In this document: positions 41,952 to 51,149 of the stretch, one piece after another
Numbering within the stretch: position 1 is the first letter of the stretch
Layout of the letters: every line of letters begins with the position of its first letter
Source: Allopusillimonas sp048270225
GTDB taxonomy: Bacteria; Pseudomonadota; Gammaproteobacteria; Burkholderiales; Burkholderiaceae_B
DNA length: 64,000 nt
Direction of reading: 5' to 3'
Assembly (NCBI GenBank): GCA_048270225.1
Contig: JBLWTG010000004.1
Span: 124,001-188,000, forward strand
Translations under genes and position numbers: made by a program
Notes under the pieces: generated by a model
What the model was told of the DNA's origin: nothing
Database searches by the model: none
The model's input: only the letters and a program-made list of their open reading frames with translations

Positions 41952-44089
41952 CGCGCCAGTCCGGAAATGTCGGCGACCTGGTTCATCAGGCTGTGCAACT
42001 GGGCCAGCAGCGCAAGGCGGTTGGCGCGTACCGCTGGATCCTCGGCCATGACCATGACGTCATTGAAAAAGGCGTCCACCGCATCGCGGGCCTGGGCCAT
42101 GGTGGCCAGGCTCTCGGCGAACTCGCCCTGCTCGAACTGCGCGCGGGCCTGAGGGCCGAGCTTGCCGATCACGGCGGCCAGGGCCTGTTCTGCGGGCTCC
42201 TGCAGCAGGGCAGGGTCAAGCTCGCCGGGTGCGGCATCGGCTTTCTTGAGCAGGTTGGAGATCCGCTTGTTGGCGGCGGCCAGGCTGGCGGCCTCGGGGC
42301 GCTGGGCAAACTGCGCGCAGGCCAGTACCCGGGCCTGCACCTGATGCAGGGGCGGGGACAGCGCCAGCACTGCGTCCACCACATTGCGGTCGGCGACGTG
42401 GGCGAGCTGGTTGCGATAGCGTTCGTTGATGAAGGCGACGATTTCTGCGCAGGTGCCGTCCTTCACGATGCCGGCCTTGAAGGTATTGGCGCTGTATTCC
42501 AGCAAGGTAGGCAGGTCCAGGATGCTGCCGTCGCTGATCTTCAGGCGGCCGCCGGCCAGCAGCTGTTCGTAGGCGCTGATCAGGCCCAGTGCGGCGCGGC
42601 GCAGGCCAAAGGGGTCGCGCTCGCCGGTGGGCGCCAGGCCTATGCCCCAGATGCCGACCAGGGTTTCGGCCCGTTCGGCGATAAACAGGATGGCGCTGAC
42701 CAGTGTCTCCGGCGTAATGGCTTCATCCAGGCGGATGCGATACTGGTCGCGGATGGCGCGCACGACTTCGGGGGGTTCGTCATCGGCGGCGGCATAGTAG
42801 GAGCCTATGATGCCCTGCAGCTCGGGGAATTCACCCACCATCAGGCTGACCAGATCGCCTTTGGCCAGCAGGGCTGCACGGGCGGCAAAGAGGGGGCTGA
42901 CGCCCAGTTGTTCGGCCACGTGGCGCGTGATGCGGCGCAGGCGCTCGACGCGGTCCAGCTGCGAGCCCAGCTTGTTGTGGTAGACCGTGGTCGCCAGCGT
43001 GGTGATGCGATCCGCCAGGGATATCTTGAGATCTGTTTCAAAGAAGAACTGCGCATCGGCCAGGCGGGGCCGCACCACGCGCTCGTTGCCCTGGATGATG
43101 TTGGAAGGATCATCCACCCGCATATTGCTGACGATCAGAAAGCGGTTGGTCAGTTTGCCGCCTTGCTTCTCGAACAGGGGAAAGTACTTCTGGTTCAGCC
43201 GCATGGTGAGGATCAGGCACTCCTGCGGCACCTTGAGGAACTGCTCGTCGAACTGGCCCACGTAGACCGTGGGATGCTCCACCAGTGCGGTGACCTCGTC
43301 CAGCAGGGCTTCAACCTCGGGGTCGTTGCCCAGCGATGCATCGAGCTCGCCGGCCCTGGCCGCCAGCTGTTCGCTGATCTGAGCGCGGCGGACATCATAA
43401 GAGGCAACCACCATGCCTTGTTTCGCCAGTTGATCCTCGTAGCTCCTGGCGCTGTCCAGGACGATCTCGCCGTCGCACATGAAGCGGTGGCCCAGCGTGC
43501 TGCGGCCGGCCGTCAGGCCCAGGGCGCTGATATTGACGACCGTATCGCCCCACAGGGCAGCCAGCCGGTGCGCCGGCCGCACGAACTTGACGCTGGTGAC
43601 GCCGTCGGCCAGCTGATAGCGCATGACCTTGGGGATAGGCAGGTTGTTCAGGGCGAAGTCCAGGGCCTCTTGCAGGCCTTCGGCCAGGCTCTTGCCCTGG
43701 GCGACGCCACGGGCCAGCAGGTAGTCCTGCTTGCCGTCGGATTCGTGCAGCAGATCGCCAGCGGTCAGGTGCTGCAGGCCTTTGGCGGCCAGCTTCTTGG
43801 CCAGGGCTGGCGTGATCTCGCCGGCTTCGGTCAGCCCAATCTTCGCGGGCATGAGCTTTTCGGTATAAGGCAGGTCTGGTGCGTGTTCCATGACTGCGTC
43901 CAGCCGCACGGCCAGGCGGCGCGGCGTGGCAAAGTCCGTGATGCTGCAGCCTTCGGCCAGCAGATGATGCTGGGCCAGCACTTTCTCTATGCCTTGCGCA
44001 AAGGCCAGGCCGAGTTTTTTCAGCGCCTTGGGCGGCAGTTCTTCGGTAAAGAGTTCGACCAGCAGGGGTTGGGTGTTGGCGGCGCTCAT
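41948..44089 (-). CDS. glyS: Glycyl-tRNA synthetase beta subunit
   Basis: With GlyQ it forms the alpha2beta2 enzyme that charges tRNA-Gly. The 713-residue protein begins MSAANTQPLLVELFTEELPPKALKKLG and contains FATPRRLAVRLDAV, SVKFVRPAHRLAAL, the HD-like block AALLAKGDLVSLMVGEFPELQG and a C-terminal anticodon-binding region. Length is as expected. It overlaps glyQ by four bases and gmhB by four. Confidence 0.97.
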   Translation of the reverse strand: MSAANTQPLLVELFTEELPPKALKKLGLAFAQGIEKVLAQHHLLAEGCSITDFATPRRLAVRLDAVMEHAPDLPYTEKLMPAKIGLTEAGEITPALAKKLAAKGLQHLTAGDLLHESDGKQDYLLARGVAQGKSLAEGLQEALDFALNNLPIPKVMRYQLADGVTSVKFVRPAHRLAALWGDTVVNISALGLTAGRSTLGHRFMCDGEIVLDSARSYEDQLAKQGMVVASYDVRRAQISEQLAARAGELDASLGNDPEVEALLDEVTALVEHPTVYVGQFDEQFLKVPQECLILTMRLNQKYFPLFEKQGGKLTNRFLIVSNMRVDDPSNIIQGNERVVRPRLADAQFFFETDLKISLADRITTLATTVYHNKLGSQLDRVERLRRITRHVAEQLGVSPLFAARAALLAKGDLVSLMVGEFPELQGIIGSYYAAADDEPPEVVRAIRDQYRIRLDEAITPETLVSAILFIAERAETLVGIWGIGLAPTGERDPFGLRRAALGLISAYEQLLAGGRLKISDGSILDLPTLLEYSANTFKAGIVKDGTCAEIVAFINERYRNQLAHVADRNVVDAVLALSPPLHQVQARVLACAQFAQRPEAASLAAANKRISNLLKKADAAPGELDPALLQEPAEQALAAVIGKLGPQARAQFEQGEFAESLATMAQARDAVDAFFNDVMVMAEDPAVRANRLALLAQLHSLMNQVADISGLAR

Positions 44090-44994
44090 AGGGCGGCCTC
44101 CGCTGTGGACTGGGCCAGCATGGGGAATCCTAGTTTTTCGCGTGAATCGTAATAGGCCTGCGCGACGGCGCGCGACAGATTGCGGATGCGGCCGATATAG
44201 GCGGCCCGCTCGGTAACGCTGATCGCGCCCCGGGCATCCAGCATGTTGAAGGTGTGCGCCGCCTTGAGCGTGGCCTCGTAGGCCGGCAGGGCCAGGGGCA
44301 CTTCGATCAGGCGTCCCGCCTCGGCTTCATAGTCATTGAAGTGGGAGAACAGCATGGTGGTGGAGGCGTGCTCGAAGTTGTACGTGGACTGCTCCACCTC
44401 GTTCTGGTGGAACACATCGCGATACAGTACCTGGCGGCCGTCGGGTGCTTGAGTCCAGACCAGGTCGTACACGCTTTCGACATCCTGCAGATACATGGCC
44501 AGGCGTTCCAGCCCGTAGGTGATTTCGCCGGTGGTGGGCGAGCAGTCCAGCCCGCCCACCTGCTGGAAATACGTGAACTGGGTGACTTCCATGCCGTTGA
44601 GCCAGACTTCCCAGCCCAGGCCCCAGGCGCCCAGCGTGGGGTTTTCCCAGTCGTCTTCCACGAAACGGATATCGTGCTCCTTGGGGTCTATGCCCAGCGC
44701 GACGAGCGAACCGATATAGAGATCCAGGATTTCAGGAGGTGCGGGCTTGAGCACCACCTGGTACTGGTAATAGTGCTGCAAACGGTTGGGGTTGTTGCCA
44801 TAGCGGCCGTCTTTGGGCCGGCGGGAGGGCTGGACATAGGCCGCGCGCCAGGGCTCGGGCCCGATGGAGCGCAGGAATGTCGCGGTATGCGAGGTGCCTG
44901 CGCCCACTTCCATGTCATACGGTTGCAGCAGCGCGCAGCCTTGGCGGTCCCAGTATTGCTGAAGCGTTAAAATGATCTGTTGAAAAGTGAGCAT
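44086..44994 (-). CDS. glyQ: Glycyl-tRNA synthetase alpha subunit
   Basis: GlyQ is the catalytic class II subunit of the tetrameric synthetase. The ATG at 44994 gives MLTFQQIILTLQQYWDRQGC, the standard start; the frame upstream is unrelated. The 302 residues include QPYDMEVGAGTSHTATFLR, RPKDGRYGNNPNRLQHYYQYQ, WEVWLNGMEVTQFTYFQQVGG and TYGLERLAMYLQ. It is the first gene of the glyQ-glyS-gmhB-plsC-ygjP-gloA operon and is divergent from the crotonase gene. Confidence 0.97.
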   Translation of the reverse strand: MLTFQQIILTLQQYWDRQGCALLQPYDMEVGAGTSHTATFLRSIGPEPWRAAYVQPSRRPKDGRYGNNPNRLQHYYQYQVVLKPAPPEILDLYIGSLVALGIDPKEHDIRFVEDDWENPTLGAWGLGWEVWLNGMEVTQFTYFQQVGGLDCSPTTGEITYGLERLAMYLQDVESVYDLVWTQAPDGRQVLYRDVFHQNEVEQSTYNFEHASTTMLFSHFNDYEAEAGRLIEVPLALPAYEATLKAAHTFNMLDARGAISVTERAAYIGRIRNLSRAVAQAYYDSREKLGFPMLAQSTAEAAL

Positions 44995-45146
44995 GAGCGA
45001 TTGGCCAGTAAGCGAGATGCCGCAAAAGTTCTCAATTTTAACTGGTTCCGCAAGAGAGGCTGGTTGGCCATGTTCCGTTGTTTCATTTACTCTTTCCATA
45101 ATCGAAACTAGAACTACCTGCCACGGCGGGGCTATGAGGAAACTGC

Positions 45147-45914
45147 ATGTCTGACCTGGTTCAAACCGACGTTAAAGATGGCGTCCTGATCATTACCCTG
45201 AACAGGCCGCAAGCCAAAAACGCGATCAATTATGAAGCGGCGCAGGCGCTGCTGGCCGTGTTTGAGGAGTTCGATGCCCGGGACGACATCGTTCTGGGCG
45301 TATTGACCGGCGCAGGCGGCACGTTCTGCTCCGGCATGGACCTGAAGGCCTTCGCCCAGTCAGGCCAGCGTCCTTATGCGGGCGATCGTGGCTTTGCCGG
45401 TCTGTGCGAAAAGCCGCCCGCCAAACCCCTGATTGCGGCGGTGGAGGGCTACGCCCTGGCCGGCGGTTTCGAAATGGCCCTGTCCTGCGACCTGATCGTG
45501 GCAGCCAGCAGCGCCAAGTTCGGACTTCCCGAGGTCAAGCGCGGCATTGTCGCCGGCGCCGGGGGCATGATGCGCCTGCCCAGCCGGATTCCTTATCATC
45601 TGGCCATGGAAGCCATACTCACCGGCGAAATGTTCACGGCCGAGCGCGCCAACAGCTTTGGTCTGATCAATCGCCTGGTCGAGCCCGGGCAGGCGCTGGA
45701 TGCGGCGCTCGAGCTTGCCGCAGTCGTGGCCGCGAATGGTCCGCTGGCCGTGCGCACGGCCAAATCCATTGTTACCCAGTCGCGCGACTGGCGCCAGGCC
45801 GACATGTTCGACCTGCAGCGCCCGCGTGTCGCGCATATTTTCACCTCGGCCGATGCCAAGGAAGGCGCCACGGCCTTTGCCGAGAAACGCAAGCCTGTCT
45901 GGACCGGCAAATAA
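45147..45914 (+). CDS. Enoyl-CoA hydratase/isomerase family protein (crotonase)
   Basis: The 255-residue protein has the crotonase fold signatures GAGGTFCSGMDLKAFA (CoA/oxyanion hole) and VEGYALAGGFEMALSCDLIVAASSAKFGLPEVKRG in separated blocks. The second half carries the region where the hydratase glutamates normally lie (LPEVKRGIVAGAGG). It may be an enoyl-CoA hydratase or a related isomerase; the reaction is not fixed by these motifs. It precedes the class I fumarase by 63 bases. Confidence 0.88.
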   Translation: MSDLVQTDVKDGVLIITLNRPQAKNAINYEAAQALLAVFEEFDARDDIVLGVLTGAGGTFCSGMDLKAFAQSGQRPYAGDRGFAGLCEKPPAKPLIAAVEGYALAGGFEMALSCDLIVAASSAKFGLPEVKRGIVAGAGGMMRLPSRIPYHLAMEAILTGEMFTAERANSFGLINRLVEPGQALDAALELAAVVAANGPLAVRTAKSIVTQSRDWRQADMFDLQRPRVAHIFTSADAKEGATAFAEKRKPVWTGK

Positions 45915-45977
45915 CGCCTGTCCGTCCCAAGCACCTGGCGGGCCGCAAGCCCGCCATTTTCACGATCGAGCATATCC

Positions 45978-47504
45978 ATGACAACCACCATCCGCGAAGA
46001 TGACCTGATCCAGTCGGTCGCCGACGCCGTGCAGTTCATCAGCTACTACCATCCTGCAGACTACATCCAGCACCTGGCGCGCGCCTACGAGCGCGAAGAA
46101 AGCCCGGCGGCCAAGGACGCCATCGCGCAGATACTGACCAATTCGCGCATGTGCGCCGAGGGTAAGCGCCCCATCTGCCAGGACACGGGCGTGGTCAATG
46201 TGTTTCTCAAGATAGGCATGGACGTGCGCTTTGACTCCCGCCGCAGCATGCAGGAGATCTGTGACGAGGGGGTGCGCCGCGGTTATCTGAACCCTGACAA
46301 CCCCCTGCGCGCCTCCATCCTGACTGACCCGCTGTTCACCCGCAAGAATACCCGTGACAACACACCCTGTATTGTCTCCGTCGAGCTTGTCCAGGGCGAC
46401 AAGGTCGACGTCCAGGTCGCGGCCAAGGGCGGCGGATCGGAAAACAAATCCAAGTTCGTGATGCTCAATCCCAGCGATTCGCTGATCGACTGGGTGCTCA
46501 AGACGGTGCCCACCATGGGCGCGGGCTGGTGTCCCCCTGGCATGCTGGGCATAGGCGTGGGCGGCACGGCTGAAAAAGCCATGCTGATGGCCAAGCAGTC
46601 GCTCATGGAAGATATCGACATGTATGAACTGCTGCAGCGCGGTCCGCAGAACAAGGTCGAAGAGCTGCGCATCGAGCTGTACAACAAGGTCAATGCGCTG
46701 GGTATCGGCGCCCAGGGTCTGGGCGGCCTGACCACGGTGCTTGACGTCAAGATCAATACGTTTCCCACGCATGCGGCGTCCAAGCCCGTGGCCATGATCC
46801 CCAACTGCGCGGCCACGCGCCACGTCCATTTTGTGTTGGACGGCTCGGGCCCGGCCCAGCTGACGCCGCCTGCGCTGTCGGACTGGCCGGATGTGCACTG
46901 GGCGCCTGACTACAACAAGTCTCTGCAGGTGGATCTGAACACGCTCACGCCCGAGCAGGTTGCCGGCTGGAAGCCCGGCCAGACCTTGCTGCTGTCCGGC
47001 AAAATGCTGACGGGCCGCGATGCGGCGCACAAGCGCATCCAGGAAATGCTGGCCAATGGCGAATCGCTGCCCGTGGACTTTACCAACCGCGTTATTTACT
47101 ACGTGGGTCCGGTCGATCCGGTGCGTGAAGAAGTGGTCGGCCCCGCAGGCCCCACCACCTCCACCCGCATGGACAAGTTCACCGACATGATGCTCGAGCA
47201 GACCGGCCTGATTTCCATGATAGGCAAGGCCGAGCGCGGGCCTGTCGCCATCGAATCCATCCGCAAGCACAAATCGGCTTACCTGATGGCGGTCGGGGGC
47301 TCGGCCTACCTCGTGTCCAAGGCGATACGCGGGGCGCGCGTCGTGGCGTTCGAAGACCTGGGCATGGAAGCAATCTATGAGTTCGACGTCAAGGATATGC
47401 CGGTGACGGTCGCTGTCGATGCCCAGGGGGTGTCGGTGCATGACACCGGGCCCAAGGCATGGAAGGCGCGCATCGCGGAAATTCCGCTGATGCCGGTGGC
47501 GTAG
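45978..47504 (+). CDS. fumA: Fumarate hydratase, class I
   Basis: Class I fumarases are oxygen-sensitive 4Fe-4S enzymes interconverting fumarate and malate. The 508-residue protein starts MTTTIREDDLIQSVADAVQF. It carries the cluster cysteines in RPICQDTGVVNVF, MGAGWCPPGMLGIG and MIPNCAATRHVHF, with a beta-domain containing DRVIYYVGPV-like NRVIYYVGPVDPV and the C-terminal FDVKDMPVTVAVD. Length matches the single-chain form. A strong intrinsic terminator follows at 47546. Confidence 0.95.
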   Translation: MTTTIREDDLIQSVADAVQFISYYHPADYIQHLARAYEREESPAAKDAIAQILTNSRMCAEGKRPICQDTGVVNVFLKIGMDVRFDSRRSMQEICDEGVRRGYLNPDNPLRASILTDPLFTRKNTRDNTPCIVSVELVQGDKVDVQVAAKGGGSENKSKFVMLNPSDSLIDWVLKTVPTMGAGWCPPGMLGIGVGGTAEKAMLMAKQSLMEDIDMYELLQRGPQNKVEELRIELYNKVNALGIGAQGLGGLTTVLDVKINTFPTHAASKPVAMIPNCAATRHVHFVLDGSGPAQLTPPALSDWPDVHWAPDYNKSLQVDLNTLTPEQVAGWKPGQTLLLSGKMLTGRDAAHKRIQEMLANGESLPVDFTNRVIYYVGPVDPVREEVVGPAGPTTSTRMDKFTDMMLEQTGLISMIGKAERGPVAIESIRKHKSAYLMAVGGSAYLVSKAIRGARVVAFEDLGMEAIYEFDVKDMPVTVAVDAQGVSVHDTGPKAWKARIAEIPLMPVA

Positions 47505-47545
47505 TCGCTTCAGGCCTGGATTGAAGCATGACGCTCAGGTAAAGG

Positions 47546-47588
47546 ACGCCCCCGTGCGAGATATTCATCTCGCACGGGGGCGTTTTGC
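47546..47588 (+). terminator. Strong intrinsic terminator after the fumarase gene
   Basis: CGCCCCCGTGCGAGAT and its exact complement form a 16-bp stem (17 with the flanking A-T pair) around the loop ATTC. TTTTGCTT follows. The rest of the 298-base gap to the next gene shows nothing else I can name. Confidence 0.92.
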
Positions 47589-47802
47589 TTGGACCTGCGC
47601 TGTGTGGGCCGGGTGGAATCCGGCCAATCCACCGTCGGCGGCCCGGTCGTGGGCAGTCTTTTGTCGTGCATCGGCCGCCGCGCATCATGGCCTATTAAAA
47701 AGAACGGTTTTTGGCTCTTTGGCTATGGCCCGGAATCCTTCATCATGACGGATGAGCCATTCCGCCGGAACGACCGGCACTTTTCACCGCAAAGGAATCA
47801 AC

Positions 47803-48282
47803 ATGACCCAGCGCCTGGATTATTTCAATGCCGCGCCCGTCCCAGTCAAGAAGCTCCAGGCGTTCAGCGCGGCACTTGCCGGCACGGCGCTGGCCAAAGA
47901 GTTGCAGCACCTGGTCGATCTTCGCGCCTCGCAGCTCAATGGCTGCGCCTTCTGCGTGGACATGCATGTCAAAGAGGCCAAAATCCACGGCGAGCGTGAA
48001 CTGCGCCTGCATCATGTTGCGGTCTGGCGCGAATCTCCCTTGTTCACGCCACGCGAGCGCGCTGCGCTGGCATGGACCGAAGCCCTTACCCAACTGCCTG
48101 CTCATGGCGTGCCGGACGATATCTACCAGCAGGCCCGCCAGGCATTTTCCGACCAGGAACTGTCCGAGCTGTCCCTGATGATCGTGGCAATCAACGGCTG
48201 GAACCGGCTTTCGGTGGCGTTTCAGAAGGAGCCGGGCTCCATGGATGACGTCTACGGGCTGGGCAAGGCCGGGCTGAGCTGA
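47803..48282 (+). CDS. AhpD-like carboxymuconolactone decarboxylase family protein
   Basis: AhpD-type proteins are small all-helical peroxidase or disulfide reductases with a CxxC...H site. The ATG at 47803 has an AAAGGAA site. The 159-residue protein contains LRASQLNGCAFCVDMHVKEA, the CxxC and histidine signature, and the ERAALAWTEALT and IVAINGWNRLSVAF helices typical of the CMD family. It is probably a peroxide- or redox-related enzyme. Its stop codon sits in a pentanucleotide repeat tract. Confidence 0.9.
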   Translation: MTQRLDYFNAAPVPVKKLQAFSAALAGTALAKELQHLVDLRASQLNGCAFCVDMHVKEAKIHGERELRLHHVAVWRESPLFTPRERAALAWTEALTQLPAHGVPDDIYQQARQAFSDQELSELSLMIVAINGWNRLSVAFQKEPGSMDDVYGLGKAGLS

Positions 48283-48304
48283 ACTGAACTGAACTGATCT
48301 GATC
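48276..48304 (+). repeat. CTGAA/CTGAT pentanucleotide tract at the AhpD-like stop codon
   Basis: After GAGCTGA the sequence runs as three CTGAA-type units and then two CTGAT units before GGGTTGG. The gene's TGA stop (48280-48282) lies in the first unit. Slippage would fall mainly after the stop codon and should not change the protein much. Confidence 0.6.
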
Positions 48305-48499
48305 TGGGTTGGACCGGGCCGGGCTGCCTGGTCAGCCTGTATCCGGCGCCGCGCCCGTATGCCCGACGGATGTCCGTGCGCGGTGCTGTTCGGGCCTATT
48401 CATATCTCGTAAACCACCCCTTGCAAAAAAGCGAATTCAAAAATCAGTCATTTGCAGGCATGCTATTCCCATTATCCAACCCGTTTCTGGGAAGAAAAC

Positions 48500-49330
48500 A
48501 TGACAACGCAAGACCTCGACGCCTGGCTGGGCCGCAGCGAGACCTGTGACGACAACCTCGATCTCGGCCATGCCGAGAAAGTCGCGCTGACCCTGGATGA
48601 GCCCGCGCCGTCGCTGGGCGACCCATTGCCGCTGCTCTGGCAGTGGTGTTTTTTTGTGAAAGGTGTGCCTTACGCTGAAACCGGTACCGATGGCCATCCC
48701 AGGCGCGGCGGCTTTCTGCCGCCCGCCGATGACCGCAACCGCATGTGGGCGGGAGGTCGTGTCCGGTTTTTCGAGCCGCTGCGGGTGGGAACGCCTGCGC
48801 GCAGGGAGTCCACCATCCTGGGCATCAAGGAAAAATCAGGCCGCAGCGGCAAGCTGCTGTTCGTGACGGTAGGCCATCAATACATCCAGAATGATCGCCT
48901 GTGCATAGACGAAGAACAGGACATCGTCTACCGTGAGCCCAGCCCGCCCAAGCTGCAAGGCAGCGAAGCAGCGCCCGAGGCGCAGTGGTCCGAGACGGTA
49001 GAGCCGCAGCCACTCATGCTGTTTCGCTACTCCGCCGTCACCTTCAACGGCCACCGCATCCATTACGATTATCCTTATGTGACCGAAACCGAAGGCTATC
49101 CCGGCCTGGTCGTGCATGGTCCCATGCTGGCAACACTGATGTGCCGTGCCTTCACGCGCGCCAATCCGGACAAGACGCCGCTATCGCTGTCGTATCGCGG
49201 CCTGCGTCCCGTGATTTCGCCTGCATCCTTCCTGGCGTCGGGCCGCATCGACGAAGCCGGCAAGGCGAGTCTGTGGGTGGCGCAGGATGGCACATTGGCG
49301 CATCGGGCCGAATTGGAGTTCAAGCAATGA
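48500..49330 (+). CDS. Mesaconyl-CoA hydratase-like protein (MaoC/FAS1-type dehydratase)
   Basis: The 276-residue protein from the ATG at 48500 begins MTTQDLDAWLGRSET. Two hot-dog halves are recognisable: an N-terminal one with RRGGFLPPADDRNRMWAGGRVRF, and a C-terminal one with LFRYSAVTFNGHRIHYDYPYV and YPGLVVHGPMLATLM, the MaoC-type active site region. This pattern is that of mesaconyl-C4-CoA hydratases and relatives. It overlaps the CoA-transferase gene by four bases, so the two probably act on the same C4/C5 dicarboxylate CoA intermediate. The exact substrate is inferred, not shown. Confidence 0.8.
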   Translation: MTTQDLDAWLGRSETCDDNLDLGHAEKVALTLDEPAPSLGDPLPLLWQWCFFVKGVPYAETGTDGHPRRGGFLPPADDRNRMWAGGRVRFFEPLRVGTPARRESTILGIKEKSGRSGKLLFVTVGHQYIQNDRLCIDEEQDIVYREPSPPKLQGSEAAPEAQWSETVEPQPLMLFRYSAVTFNGHRIHYDYPYVTETEGYPGLVVHGPMLATLMCRAFTRANPDKTPLSLSYRGLRPVISPASFLASGRIDEAGKASLWVAQDGTLAHRAELEFKQ

Positions 49331-50544
49331 GTAATCAACCGCAGCACACGCCATCGGCGCAGGGCGCACGCCCGCTCGACGGCATTACCGTCATCAGTAT
49401 GGAGCATGCAATTGCGGCGCCGTTCTGCACGCGCCAGCTGGCTGATCTGGGCGCGCGCGTAATCAAGATCGAGCGGCCCGGGGTCGGCGATTTTGCGCGC
49501 GGCTACGACGAACGCGTCAATGGCCTGTCTTCGCATTTTGTGTGGACCAACCGGTCCAAGGAAAGCCTCACGCTCAATCTCAAGCGTCCCGAGGCGCGCG
49601 AAATCCTCGGCAAGCTGCTGGAACAGGCCGATGTGCTGGTCCAGAATCTGGCGCCAGGCGCCGCGGCCCGCCTTGGGCTGTCGTACGAGGCGCTGGCCCC
49701 AGAACACCCCCGCCTGATCGTGTGCGATATTTCCGGCTATGGCGAAGGCGGGTCCTATCAGGACAAAAAGGCTTACGACCTGCTCATCCAGAGCGAGAGC
49801 GGCTTTTTGTCCGTCACCGGATCGCCAGACCAGCCGGCCAAGGCAGGCTGCTCCATTTCCGACATTGCCGCCGGCATGTATGCCTACAGCAGCATTCTGT
49901 CGTCGCTGCTGCTGCGCGAACGCACAGGGCAGGGCTGCAGGCTGGATGTCTCGATGCTGGAAAGCATGGTGGAGTGGATGGGCTTTCCCATGTACTACGC
50001 CTTTAACGGTGCGCCGCCGCCGCAGCGTGCGGGCGCCTTCCATGCCACGATCTATCCTTATGGCCCCTTCCCGGTGGGCGACGGCAGCGAAGTCATGCTG
50101 GGTCTGCAGAACGAGCGCGAATGGGCCGCTTTCTGCAAGACAGTGCTGCAGCAGCCGGAGCTGGCGACCGATGAGCGGTTCAACGCCAATTCCCGCCGTG
50201 TGGCCAACAAGGAAACCCTGCGCGTGCTGATCGTGACGGTCTTTGCCGGGCTGACGCGGGAGCAGGTGATCGAGCGGCTGGAAGAGGCCGCCATTGCCAA
50301 CGCCAGCGTGAACACCATGGCCGACGTCTGGCAGCATCCGCAGCTGGCGCAGCGCGGGCGCTGGAGCGAAGTAGGGAGCGAGGCGGGCGTGCTGCCGGCA
50401 CTGATACCGCCGGCGACCAGTTCCGCCTTCCAGGCGCGTATGGACCGCATTCCGGCGCTGGGCGAGAATGCAAGCGCGATCCTGGCCGAGCTGGGCTATA
50501 GCGACGCGCAGATTCAGGAGTTCGGCGCAGCCGGCATCATCTAG
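49327..50544 (+). CDS. CaiB/BaiF (family III) CoA-transferase
   Basis: Family III CoA-transferases move CoA between carboxylic acids through an aspartyl-CoA-type intermediate. The 405-residue protein shows GITVISMEHAIAAPFCTRQLADLGARVIKIE, RSKESLTLNLKRPE, the catalytic Asp region AYDLLIQSESGFL and DVSMLESMVEWMG. It starts inside the hydratase stop (ATGA overlap). The order hydratase plus CoA-transferase resembles mesaconate/methylmalate-type CoA chemistry. A hairpin follows at 50552. Confidence 0.9.
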   Translation: MSNQPQHTPSAQGARPLDGITVISMEHAIAAPFCTRQLADLGARVIKIERPGVGDFARGYDERVNGLSSHFVWTNRSKESLTLNLKRPEAREILGKLLEQADVLVQNLAPGAAARLGLSYEALAPEHPRLIVCDISGYGEGGSYQDKKAYDLLIQSESGFLSVTGSPDQPAKAGCSISDIAAGMYAYSSILSSLLLRERTGQGCRLDVSMLESMVEWMGFPMYYAFNGAPPPQRAGAFHATIYPYGPFPVGDGSEVMLGLQNEREWAAFCKTVLQQPELATDERFNANSRRVANKETLRVLIVTVFAGLTREQVIERLEEAAIANASVNTMADVWQHPQLAQRGRWSEVGSEAGVLPALIPPATSSAFQARMDRIPALGENASAILAELGYSDAQIQEFGAAGII

Positions 50545-50551
50545 TGCCTGC

Positions 50552-50579
50552 AGTGCCGGTCGCTACAGCGGCCGGCGCT
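50552..50579 (+). terminator. Hairpin between the convergent CoA-transferase and folK genes
   Basis: AGTGCCGGTCGC pairs with GCGGCCGGCGCT through 12 pairs, two of them G-T wobbles, around the loop TACA. The wobbles suit an RNA read on the plus strand. No T run follows. Confidence 0.5.
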
Positions 50580-50594
50580 CGATCCGGCGGCCGC

Positions 50595-51107
50595 TTAATG
50601 TTGTCCCGGATCGCGCCGAAAGCCCATATCGGGCAGACGCTCAACCATCTGGCTCGCACTGGCTGCAATCAGCTCGGGCAGGGATCCCTGGCTCAGTATG
50701 AGCCCGGGCGCCAGGTCTGCCAGAGGCTTGAGCACAAAAGCGCGCTGATGCATGCGCGGGTGGGGCACCGTCAGCGTGCTGTCGTCAATCAGCTGTTCGC
50801 CGAACAGCAGCAAATCCAGATCCAGTGTGCGGGGCGCGTTCCGGTAGGGGCGTTCGCGGCCGTGCGCCTGTTCGATATCCTGCAGTACGGCGAGCAGGGC
50901 GTGCGGATCGAGCTGTGTGTCCAGCTCCGCGACGGCATTGAGATAGTCCGGCCCCGACGAGTCCACCGGGGCGCTGCGGTATAGCGGGGAGAGGCGCAGC
51001 GCTTCTGTACCCGGAGCCCTCTTCAGTTGCAGGGCGGCTTGCATCAGGGCGGCGTGCGCATCGCCCAGATTGGCGCCCAGGCCGATATAGCAGCGGGTCA
51101 TGGGCAT
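50595..51107 (-). CDS. folK: 2-amino-4-hydroxy-6-hydroxymethyldihydropteridine diphosphokinase
   Basis: FolK pyrophosphorylates the pterin precursor for folate synthesis. The 170 residues show YIGLGANLGDAHAAL, the substrate-binding GPDYLNAVAEL, RTLDLDLLLFGEQ and HPRMHQRAFVLKPL, the standard blocks. An ATG two codons downstream of the chosen start is also possible. It follows pcnB by 42 bases on the minus strand, a common pairing in Proteobacteria. Confidence 0.96.
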   Translation of the reverse strand: MPMTRCYIGLGANLGDAHAALMQAALQLKRAPGTEALRLSPLYRSAPVDSSGPDYLNAVAELDTQLDPHALLAVLQDIEQAHGRERPYRNAPRTLDLDLLLFGEQLIDDSTLTVPHPRMHQRAFVLKPLADLAPGLILSQGSLPELIAASASQMVERLPDMGFRRDPGQH

Positions 51108-51149
51108 GTCGCCTTGCTCAGTGGAGCCAGATCCGCAGGGCGCATGTTT

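Noticed and set aside
41948..44152. 719-codon plus-strand frame opposite glyS
   Set aside because: Antisense shadow of glyS; low-complexity Gln/Gly/His-rich product typical of such shadows.
44995..45146. Glycine riboswitch or T-box before glyQ
   Set aside because: The divergent gap is about 150 bases and shows none of the conserved elements of either class.
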